From positions 1 through 20,482 of the IMG/VR virus record IMGVR_UViG_3300030106_001689: a stretch of 20,482 bases of DNA; one strand, given 5' to 3'. This document shows positions 1 to 5,823 of the stretch, piece by piece. Position 1 is the first letter of the stretch; the number at the start of each line of letters is the position of its first letter. The position numbers were made by a program, and so were the translations under genes. This stretch comes from a virus. Under the pieces are notes generated by a model. That model saw only the letters and a program-made list of their open reading frames with translations, was not told the DNA's origin and made no database searches.

Positions 1-57
1 ATCGAAAGAAAAGAAAGAAGAAACCTTATCCGCTACACCACAGAAAAAGTTTAGGTC

Positions 58-333
58 CTAAATCTTCTTGGAGAGGGTGTCTGAAGAAACGGAGAGGCCA
101 GGGATAGATTCCCCCGTTAATTGACAGTCAAAAATCCCCCCTGTAATAGAAGTTCCTTTCGGAAAAAGAGAAGCTGACCAAGACTTTAATGTGGAACTAT
201 TCTCATTAATATGTTTTTTGCAGCTTTCTTCTGTCTTAAACCGTAACTTTGAACCTTTATATTCGTCTACGGTAATGACAACGGGCCCGGGAAGTCCAAG
301 AACTCCTATGAGTACGACTATTACATAGAGCAT
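58..333 (-). CDS. Small membrane-anchored or exported protein, function unknown
   Basis: The family is not recognised. The 91-aa product opens with an uninterrupted hydrophobic stretch (about residues 2-21) with no basic residue before it, which looks like a membrane anchor or an uncleaved signal. The rest is polar and basic, with only two cysteines (about 38 and 70) that could form a disulfide outside the cytoplasm. The ATG at 333 is preceded by a GGAG Shine-Dalgarno 8 bases upstream and overlaps the last codons of the helix-turn-helix gene, so the two are probably co-translated. It is the last visible gene of the leftward early operon. A host-envelope or superinfection role would be a guess from position and topology only. 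Confidence 0.7.
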   Translation of the reverse strand: MLYVIVVLIGVLGLPGPVVITVDEYKGSKLRFKTEESCKKHINENSSTLKSWSASLFPKGTSITGGIFDCQLTGESIPGLSVSSDTLSKKI

Positions 334-551
334 TTGTTTTTCTCCACTTTAATAGCATCCAATTCATAACCCATAGCATGTAAAAGACTTTCGATCTTGT
401 AAATTGATGGCTCGAGAATCTTGCATCTTTCATAATTCTCAATTGTGCTAGAGCCAACACCAGATAAAGCAGAAAGTTCTGTGCGTGTTAAACCAGACTC
501 TCTTCTTATGTCAGATAATATCGTTGACCAGTGTTCCTTAGTCTCTAGCAT
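321..551 (-). CDS. XRE-family helix-turn-helix DNA-binding protein
   Basis: The 76-aa product is nearly all one Cro/CI-type helix-turn-helix domain. Residues 12-66 follow the family pattern: a first helix with IRRESGLTRTEL, a turn and recognition helix around GVGSSTIENYE (31-41), then helices ending in a typical LLHAMGYELD. This is the fold of phage repressors and of antitoxin-like regulators, and the protein would bind an operator as a dimer. An AAGGTG Shine-Dalgarno lies just before the ATG. It sits in the leftward operon downstream of the SNF2 helicase and overlaps the small membrane protein gene. The target is unknown; the divergent promoter region near 2459-2547 is the natural candidate. 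No dimerisation or RecA-cleavable domain is present, so it is Cro-like in size rather than CI-like. Confidence 0.8.
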   Translation of the reverse strand: MLETKEHWSTILSDIRRESGLTRTELSALSGVGSSTIENYERCKILEPSIYKIESLLHAMGYELDAIKVEKNKCSM

Positions 552-560
552 TTCACCTTA

Positions 561-821
561 TTAGTGCCGGGACATATCAGACGGATCTAAATCCTCCAAA
601 ATATCTTCGTAAGAAGAGTCGCTGTCCCCAGCCATAATTCCCATCGTTACAGTCGTAAGTCTACTCATTAAATGCATCACTTTCGGCAATCCTATTTCCG
701 CTGCGCCTGATTCTATGGCTACTCTAAAAAGAACCACAGATCTTGATGATGGCGATAGAGAGGTGTTTTCTTGGGTAACCTCTGAAACCCGGCGGTAGAA
801 ACTGTCTAAATCTCCGCTCAT
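561..821 (-). CDS. Hypothetical small early protein with acidic C-terminus
   Basis: This 86-aa product is not recognised. It is probably mostly helical, with a hydrophobic middle (about residues 27-60, including VVLFRVAIESGAAEIGLP) and a strongly acidic C-terminus (about residues 65-83, rich in D, E and S). There are no cysteines, no signal peptide and no clear motif. The start codon overlaps the stop of the upstream ribbon-helix-helix gene as ATGA, and the next gene begins 9 bases after its stop, so it is inside a translationally coupled early operon. Acidic early phage proteins sometimes act as inhibitors of host DNA-binding proteins, but nothing here shows that. Confidence 0.65.
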   Translation of the reverse strand: MSGDLDSFYRRVSEVTQENTSLSPSSRSVVLFRVAIESGAAEIGLPKVMHLMSRLTTVTMGIMAGDSDSSYEDILEDLDPSDMSRH

Positions 822-1003
822 GCGCTTGATCCCTCCCCATAAGTTAGGCGAAGTTCAGCGTCCGTGGGTGCATTTTGCGCTACTTCTACCAAAAAAGCAA
901 TCTGCTGGGCAGGTGACCGCTGATTCTTCTCCGCTAGTGTCAAAAGTTTTTCCCAAGCAGGAATTGGAACAGCAACACTCTTGTATCTTTTAATGTCTGG
1001 CAT
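818..1003 (-). CDS. Ribbon-helix-helix-like (Arc/CopG-type) small protein
   Basis: The 61-aa product has the layout of a ribbon-helix-helix DNA-binding protein. A short strand (KSVAVPIP, about residues 8-15) is followed by a helix beginning with AWEKLLTLAEKNQ, a turn at RSPAQQ, and a second helix AFLVEVAQ. Members of this fold pair their strands in a dimer to read the DNA major groove. A GGAG Shine-Dalgarno sits about 6 bases before the ATG and spans the end of the helicase gene, and its stop overlaps the next start (ATGA). With the XRE-type protein further down the operon, this gives two candidate regulators in one early transcript. The assignment rests on length and pattern only. Confidence 0.6.
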   Translation of the reverse strand: MPDIKRYKSVAVPIPAWEKLLTLAEKNQRSPAQQIAFLVEVAQNAPTDAELRLTYGEGSSA

Positions 1004-1012
1004 TTTACTCTC

Positions 1013-2458
1013 CTAGGTTAGCCATTGTTTAAGTTCCTCGCCCAGCACCGTGCTGGCGATATCCATTTTGTTCCGAAGAGCTTTGACAATCTTTTCATCA
1101 ATTGTTTTCTCCGAAATAAAATCAATGTAAGTAACGTGATCTGTTTGACCGATGCGGTGCGCTCGATCTTCCGACTGCATACGAACAGCTAGATCAAAGC
1201 TGTTTGCAAAATAAATAACAGTTGTTGCCGCAGTCAGAGTAATTCCGTAACCGCCTGTCTGTGGATTGCCTATAAAGAATCGAGCATTGCCATTCTGAAA
1301 TTTCTCAATGGCTTCCACCCTCTCCTCGTCAGTCGTATCTCCAAAGTAAGAAACGGTAGAACCTGGGCCGTGAGCCTTGGTCAGTGCTTCGGTAATGCGT
1401 TTCACATCGTATCTGAATCGTGACCAAATTATGGCTTTACCTTTAACTTCTTCTAAACAAGCCAGTAACTCTTTGATTCTATTATCATCTATCTCAACAA
1501 ACTCTCCGCTGTCTGATCTCACATGACCAGACAACACCTGTTGCATTCTCAGAAGCTGGGTCATGACGTTGTTTGCAGTCATGAACTCTTCGTCATCAAT
1601 GTGTGCAAGAGCGTATTCTTTTAATTCGTTATAGATACGGTTCTGGTCAGGTGTCAGTGCTATGTTTCTCTGCGTATAGATTTTTGCCGGCAGATCTAGG
1701 CACTCTTCTTTCGTAATTCGGCTCGAAAAATCTTTCAACATGGAGCCAAGTTGCTCGAGGTTACGGTATCCCACAACGCGGTTAAAAGAATGTGATCCAA
1801 CATGCTGCTTCTTCATCACAGCGTAGCGGTATTGGAACTGAAAGAAGTTATCTCCGCACTCTCCAAGAAGTTTCTTATCCAGGAATCTACATTGCGCCCA
1901 CAAATCCATCGGAGATTGCGTAACAGGAAATCCTGTCAGGATACGTCTGTAAGTGGCCAGTTCGCCTATCTTGATTAGAGCCTTGGTTCGCCCAGCTTTG
2001 GGAGATTTGATTGCGGTGGATTCGTCAACCGCCAACATCGCTTTGGAAGCCTTTAGAAGAGCCGTGAGATACTTCCGACCCTTGGGGGTAGATAGTGCCT
2101 CAACATTCATGACTAGCACTCTAAGAGCCTCTGAGGGCTTTAGGATGTCCTCTAAAAGTCTTTTCTCGGATTTGTTCGCACCAGACTTCCAAATGGCAAC
2201 AACCCGTTCGATGGTCTCGGGCATGTGTGCAGGAATCTCGAGGTTCGCCCAATTGCGGTAAACACCCTTGGGGGCTACTACAACAAAGGTATCAATCTTG
2301 CCCGTTTGAAAAAGCACAGAAGCGTTGTCAATACACACCTTTGACTTACCCGTTCCCATTTCCATAAGGTAAGCCCAATTGACTGCACTCCACGATTTAC
2401 GCAGAACATCATCTTGGTGTTTGTAAGGCTCGGTTTTATATTTGTATTTCATTTCCAT
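1013..2458 (-). CDS. SNF2-type superfamily 2 DNA helicase/translocase
   Basis: This 481-aa protein is an SF2 ATPase of the SNF2 class, which translocates on duplex DNA. Visible motifs, numbered from the ATG at 2458, are: a Q-motif-like YKHQ (about 12-15), Walker A MGTGKS (34-39), a DES box in place of DEAH (145-147), motif III LTGFP (174-178) and motif VI QSEDRAHRIGQ (428-438), whose arginines complete the ATP site. The RAHRIGQ signature is typical of SNF2 proteins. The open frame runs back to 2674, but that would put about 70 residues across the control region and the opposite gene, so the ATG at 2458 is preferred; a second ATG lies at 2452. No Shine-Dalgarno precedes either. In phages such enzymes are thought to help replication, recombination or the shift to late functions. 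It heads the leftward early operon. Confidence 0.9.
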   Translation of the reverse strand: MEMKYKYKTEPYKHQDDVLRKSWSAVNWAYLMEMGTGKSKVCIDNASVLFQTGKIDTFVVVAPKGVYRNWANLEIPAHMPETIERVVAIWKSGANKSEKRLLEDILKPSEALRVLVMNVEALSTPKGRKYLTALLKASKAMLAVDESTAIKSPKAGRTKALIKIGELATYRRILTGFPVTQSPMDLWAQCRFLDKKLLGECGDNFFQFQYRYAVMKKQHVGSHSFNRVVGYRNLEQLGSMLKDFSSRITKEECLDLPAKIYTQRNIALTPDQNRIYNELKEYALAHIDDEEFMTANNVMTQLLRMQQVLSGHVRSDSGEFVEIDDNRIKELLACLEEVKGKAIIWSRFRYDVKRITEALTKAHGPGSTVSYFGDTTDEERVEAIEKFQNGNARFFIGNPQTGGYGITLTAATTVIYFANSFDLAVRMQSEDRAHRIGQTDHVTYIDFISEKTIDEKIVKALRNKMDIASTVLGEELKQWLT

Positions 2459-2468
2459 CGTGCGTGGT

Positions 2469-2496
2469 AAATTAGCATAATTTTTTCCATTGTCAA
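2469..2496 (-). promoter_or_regulatory. Probable sigma70-like promoter for the leftward early operon
   Basis: On the minus strand there is a perfect TTGACA -35 box (2491-2496) and, 16 bases on, an extended -10 element TG-C-TAATTT (-10 hexamer at 2469-2474). Transcription should start near 2462, only a few bases before the helicase ATG at 2458, so the message would be leaderless or nearly so. Placement is from the sequence; activity is inferred. Confidence 0.55.
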
Positions 2497-2540
2497 AGAT
2501 AATTTTTTGTGATAGAAGGGAAAAGTTAGAAAGTGAGGAA
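2490..2540 (+). promoter_or_regulatory. Rightward control region: weak promoter candidate and strong ribosome binding site
   Basis: A TTGTCA -35-like box (2490-2495) almost completely overlaps the leftward -35 box. A poor -10 match (around GATAGA or TAGAAG, 2511-2518) follows. The GAGGAA Shine-Dalgarno at 2535-2540 is 7 bases before the ATG at 2548. The ribosome binding site is convincing. The promoter is tentative, and the rightward operon may instead depend on an activator or a phage polymerase. Confidence 0.35.
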
Positions 2541-2547
2541 GTAATAA

Positions 2548-2901
2548 ATGGCTGTATTCGTAACACAAGAGAATCCCCGGGTTGATATCGTATCGGCTCA
2601 CAAGTGGGGAGACCTCGAACCTTTAGCATCACCTTTTGATCAAGTTCATTTGAATCCCGGAAGAATTGTGGCATCTATTCGTCGCAAGCTTAAAGGATTT
2701 AATGACGATGATTGGCTGTTGGCTATGGGGGATCCAGCCATCATAGGCATTGCTTTTGCTGTTGCCTCATCTGTAAACCATGGCCGCGTGAATTTGTTGA
2801 AGTGGGATAAGATTGAGAAATCTTATTACCCAGTGAAGATTAATCTGCGTGGTGGTGGCATTGAGAACTTAAACCCTGACGAGGAGATACGTTATGACTA
2901 G
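2548..2901 (+). CDS. Hypothetical protein, first gene of the replication operon
   Basis: This 117-aa product has no recognised family. The sequence is soluble and mixed alpha/beta, with a basic helix around IVASIRRKLKGFNDDDW (about residues 46-62) and a hydrophobic segment around DPAIIGIAFAVASSVNHGRVNLLKWD (about 70-95) that is too interrupted to be a membrane span. A strong GAGGAA Shine-Dalgarno lies 7 bases upstream of the ATG. The last 8 bases overlap the next gene, whose own Shine-Dalgarno is inside this one. Its place at the head of an operon of replication enzymes suggests an early DNA-metabolism or regulatory role, which is inference from context. Confidence 0.8.
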   Translation: MAVFVTQENPRVDIVSAHKWGDLEPLASPFDQVHLNPGRIVASIRRKLKGFNDDDWLLAMGDPAIIGIAFAVASSVNHGRVNLLKWDKIEKSYYPVKINLRGGGIENLNPDEEIRYD

Positions 2902-3469
2902 CACCGCAGAAGACGTTTGGGACATTATCCAAGCTGATGCTTCTGCCTTCGAGGGACTGACAACTGAGGGTGGTGGCGAATTGAGTCAATTGATTCGCAC
3001 GGTATCTGAAGTCAATCAGTCACTGAGCAAGGCAGAGGAGACTGTTAAATCTTTGAAACGTAGTCGTGATCGATATCTTTACGATCTCATTCCAGCAAAG
3101 TTGGCGGAGATGGGAATCGATAAGGTAGAGGTTGATGGGAACAAGGTGTCCTTACGGACGTTTGTTTCCGGGACTATGCCGAAAGATCCAATACAACGAG
3201 AAAATGCTTTCGCACATTTACGAGAGATTGGAGCGGGTGACTTCATTAAGAACGATGTGAGTGTGTCGTTTGGAGTTACGCAGGACAATTCTGCGAAATC
3301 GTTGCAAGTGGAACTTGAGGAGAAGGGGTTCGACACATCAGCCAAGACTTGGGTAGAGCCTATGACGTTAAAAAAATTGATTCGTGAACGAGTAGAAGCG
3401 AACCAAGAAATAGACCTTGAAATGTTTAACGCACACGTTGGACAAGTAGCCAAGATAGAAGGAGTATGA
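2894..3469 (+). CDS. Coiled-coil early phage protein, possibly Gp157-like
   Basis: The 191-aa product has an N-terminal helical part (about residues 30-75) with heptad-like spacing, followed by a part with short strands (VEVDGNKVSLRTFVSG, about 79-94). After that come two alpha/beta segments ending in a predicted C-terminal helix (TLKKLIRERVEANQE). A coiled coil leading into a small beta domain resembles phage Gp157-like proteins, which are found beside ssDNA-binding and recombination genes. The likeness is one of layout, not a confirmed motif match. It lies directly upstream of the putative ssDNA-binding protein, 3 bases from stop to start, with GAGGAG 7 bases before its own ATG. A helper of ssDNA metabolism is the most economical guess. 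Confidence 0.75.
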   Translation: MTSTAEDVWDIIQADASAFEGLTTEGGGELSQLIRTVSEVNQSLSKAEETVKSLKRSRDRYLYDLIPAKLAEMGIDKVEVDGNKVSLRTFVSGTMPKDPIQRENAFAHLREIGAGDFIKNDVSVSFGVTQDNSAKSLQVELEEKGFDTSAKTWVEPMTLKKLIRERVEANQEIDLEMFNAHVGQVAKIEGV

Positions 3470-3472
3470 ACC

Positions 3473-4240
3473 ATGGCTAAAACAAATGGAAAACTACCAG
3501 CAGAACTCACCGCCGCATTTGAAGCAGATTCGGGGATGGGTCTAGAAGATGTATCAACAACAGATATGCAGATACCTTTTCTGCGTATCATTCAAGCATT
3601 GAGCCCTCAGTTAAAGAAAAGCGATCCAGCTTTCATTGAGGGGGCTTCACAAGGGGATATATTTAATACCGTTACCAATAAGACATGGGCAGCTGAAGAT
3701 GGTGTTTCTGTCTTGCCCGTGCATTTTATCCAGAAGATGTTGGAGTTTGTTCCAAGATCAGCGGGTGGTGGTTTCGTTGGCGAACTGTCTGCTGACAGCA
3801 ATGAGGTTCGCCAAGCTGTTCGAGATCAGGATACCGGCATGGAAGTTCTGCCAAACGGTAATGAACTTGTTCGCACAGCCCAGCACTACATCAAGATTGT
3901 GCATGAGGATGGTTCTCTTGAAAGTGCTATTCTGGACATGAAAAAGACACAGTTGAAGGTGTCTCGCAAATGGAACACGCTGATTGCCATGCAGAAGCAT
4001 AATGGCAACACGCTTCCGAGTTTTGCCAAGACTTATACGCTTAGATCGATTGAGGACGGAAACGACAAGGGTAGTTGGTATTCCTGGTCTATCGAAGTTG
4101 GCGATATGGTTAAGAGTCTTGAAGCTTATAACGATTGCAAGGAGCTTCACAGTAGCATTCGGAAAGGGGAGTTGCAGATTGCTCCGCCCCCATCTGATAT
4201 GGTGCTGGAAGATCAGTCCTCTCAAGAAGTGCCGTTCTAG
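3473..4240 (+). CDS. Putative single-stranded-DNA-binding protein
   Basis: The 255-aa product probably coats ssDNA during phage replication. The body, about residues 30-225, is rich in beta-forming and aromatic stretches, such as DGVSVLPVHFIQKMLEFVPR and GSWYSWSIEVGDM. It is followed by a disordered tail (about 228-255) that turns acidic and ends in QEVPF. An acidic tail closing in an aromatic residue is the recruiting element of bacterial SSB (which ends in IPF) and of T7 gp2.5. No classic OB-fold motif can be confirmed by eye, so the function rests on the tail, the size and the position between early genes and the primase. AAGGAG lies 8 bases before the ATG. A strong terminator follows 10 bases after the stop. 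Confidence 0.65.
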   Translation: MAKTNGKLPAELTAAFEADSGMGLEDVSTTDMQIPFLRIIQALSPQLKKSDPAFIEGASQGDIFNTVTNKTWAAEDGVSVLPVHFIQKMLEFVPRSAGGGFVGELSADSNEVRQAVRDQDTGMEVLPNGNELVRTAQHYIKIVHEDGSLESAILDMKKTQLKVSRKWNTLIAMQKHNGNTLPSFAKTYTLRSIEDGNDKGSWYSWSIEVGDMVKSLEAYNDCKELHSSIRKGELQIAPPPSDMVLEDQSSQEVPF

Positions 4241-4250
4241 GAAGGACTGC

Positions 4251-4284
4251 GCCCCCCTCGTCTGCACACGAGGGGGGCTCTTTT
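4251..4284 (+). terminator. Strong intrinsic terminator/attenuator between SSB-like and primase genes
   Basis: An 11-bp perfect GC-rich stem (arms 4251-4261 and 4268-4278) with a 6-base loop is followed by TCTTTT. It lies 10 bases after the SSB-like stop and 9 bases before the primase ATG at 4288. The 3' arm contains the only purine-rich stretch (GAGGGGGG, 4270-4277) that could serve as primase Shine-Dalgarno, so the hairpin should limit both read-through and primase translation. That dual role is inferred. Confidence 0.85.
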
Positions 4285-4287
4285 CTG

Positions 4288-5823
4288 ATGGAGAATGTAG
4301 CAGAAAGATTCCTTCAATTATTTGAAGGCTATGGTAAAGCCCACGGACAGACCGCTGTTCTGGATCGTGCTAGACACGGTAAAAAGCAAGCGAACTATAA
4401 AATTGTCCATGAGCCGTTGACCTTGCAACTCGTTCAGAATCATCTGGACGGGAAACTTGGTGTCGGGTCGATACCAATTGATGAAACAAGTCGATGCTCG
4501 TTTGGAGCATTAGATATAGATGATTACAACCTAGACCTCACCGCTCTTCTAGCGAAGGTCAAGAGATTTAAGCTACCTCTGATTATGTGTCGCTCAAAGT
4601 CGGGCGGGGCTCACCTGTTTCTTTTTCTGTCGGAGAAAATAGCAGCCGCCGAAGTGCGCGACAGATTAGCTGAGTTTGCTTCCGTTCTAGGCTGGGGTAA
4701 CTGTGAGATATTCCCCAAGCAAGAAGAAGTTCGAGCGGACAGAGGGGATGTCGGTAACTTTATAAACCTTCCTTACCAGAACGCAAAGCATACAACGAGG
4801 TATGCTCTCAAGGATGATGGAGACAGTCTTACTCTAGAAGAGTTTCTGTCCCTAGCTGAAAGTCTGTGCGTCACGGGTGCGGAACTGGCTTCAATTAAAC
4901 TTGGTTCACAAGATACGGTTCTGCCAGATGGACCACCTTGTTGCCAGCAGTTAACCGAGTTTGGAATACCAGAGGGGGGTCGTAACATGACTCTTCTCAA
5001 CGTGGGGATCTACTATCGGAAGTTTGCTCCCAACGATTGGAAAGAACTTCTGGAAAAGCACAACAGAGAACACTGCACTCCTCCTTTACCTGCCAGAGAG
5101 ATAGTGATTATCCAAGAGCAGTTGGAAAAGAAGGAGTATGCCTACACCTGCAAACAGGAACCCTTGCAAAGTCACTGCAACAAGAGTCTGTGCCGAAGTC
5201 GAAAGTTTGGGATTGGGTTTCATAACTCCCATCCAGTGGTGGGTGGTCTTACCGTTGTAGAGTCGGAGCCTCCTGTCTGGTTTGTAAACGTGGATGGATC
5301 AAGGCTCGAACTATCTACTAAACAGCTACAGATGCAGGTTGAGTTCCAGAGAGCTTGCATGGAACAGATGTATAAGATGCCAGCCAAGATGAAAGAGGGT
5401 GATTGGCGGGACCTAATAGATACGCTTTTGGAAGATGCAACACGCATATCTGTCCCGGAAGAGTTAACGCAGAAGGGTCTGTTTGTGGAACTGGTCGAAG
5501 CGTTTTGCACTTCTCGCATAGCGGCTCATAGCCCAGAGGAACTTTTGACAGGCAAGCCGTGGACAGAAGAGGGGCTGACTTACTTCAAGCTAAGTGCTTT
5601 GCAGGAGTTTTTGAAGCGTAATGGGTTTACGCAATACACTCGTGGTCAGATTACAGAGCGTCTTAAAGAAATGAACGAGGGCGTTGAAGCGGACAAGACG
5701 TATCGCTTCAAGGACAATCAGGACAGGTGGAAGTCTGTCCGTGTTTGGTTTGTGCCAGAGATGAACCGTGGAGAAGTAGACCTTCCAGATGTCACTTTTG
5801 AACCAGAGGATCCGCCTTTCTGA
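4288..5823 (+). CDS. Archaeo-eukaryotic-type (AEP) DNA primase
   Basis: This 511-aa protein makes primers for phage replication. The AEP catalytic core is visible: metal-binding ALDIDD (D76, D78), the nucleotide-binding SKSGGAHLFLF (103-113, with H109) and a downstream NFINLPY (157-163). These are followed by PPCC (216-219), a GRNMTLLNVGIYYRKF helix (231-246) and a cysteine cluster YTC..HC...C (C288, C297, C302). The layout matches AEP catalytic domains joined to a C-terminal PriCT-like helical module, as in TOTE-type and viral primases. The last residues, PEDPPF, resemble an SSB C-terminal peptide. The ATG at 4288 has its only Shine-Dalgarno within the terminator hairpin. The stop overlaps the helicase start as TGATG, which suggests the two are made together and may form a complex. 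Confidence 0.85.
   Translation: MENVAERFLQLFEGYGKAHGQTAVLDRARHGKKQANYKIVHEPLTLQLVQNHLDGKLGVGSIPIDETSRCSFGALDIDDYNLDLTALLAKVKRFKLPLIMCRSKSGGAHLFLFLSEKIAAAEVRDRLAEFASVLGWGNCEIFPKQEEVRADRGDVGNFINLPYQNAKHTTRYALKDDGDSLTLEEFLSLAESLCVTGAELASIKLGSQDTVLPDGPPCCQQLTEFGIPEGGRNMTLLNVGIYYRKFAPNDWKELLEKHNREHCTPPLPAREIVIIQEQLEKKEYAYTCKQEPLQSHCNKSLCRSRKFGIGFHNSHPVVGGLTVVESEPPVWFVNVDGSRLELSTKQLQMQVEFQRACMEQMYKMPAKMKEGDWRDLIDTLLEDATRISVPEELTQKGLFVELVEAFCTSRIAAHSPEELLTGKPWTEEGLTYFKLSALQEFLKRNGFTQYTRGQITERLKEMNEGVEADKTYRFKDNQDRWKSVRVWFVPEMNRGEVDLPDVTFEPEDPPF

Noticed and set aside
1-61. Possible 3' end of a plus-strand gene at the left edge
   Set aside because: All three plus frames are open for 54 bases or more with Lys/Arg-rich translations (stops at 52-54 or 59-61 in two of them). 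Too short to choose a frame, so nothing is called.
2459-2674. Longer helicase reading frame starting at 2674
   Set aside because: It crosses the divergent promoter region and the opposite gene with its strong ribosome site. The helicase-like sequence starts only after 2458, and there is no ATG, GTG or TTG close upstream in the control region.
3079-3591. 170-codon minus-strand frame opposite two early genes
   Set aside because: Both plus-strand genes have ribosome sites and tight spacing; the minus frame has no motif and crosses a gene junction.
4288-5823. TOTE-type conflict system suggested by the primase pattern
   Set aside because: The primase core resembles that group, but the partner genes are ordinary phage replication enzymes and no nuclease partner is present, so a replication role is simpler.
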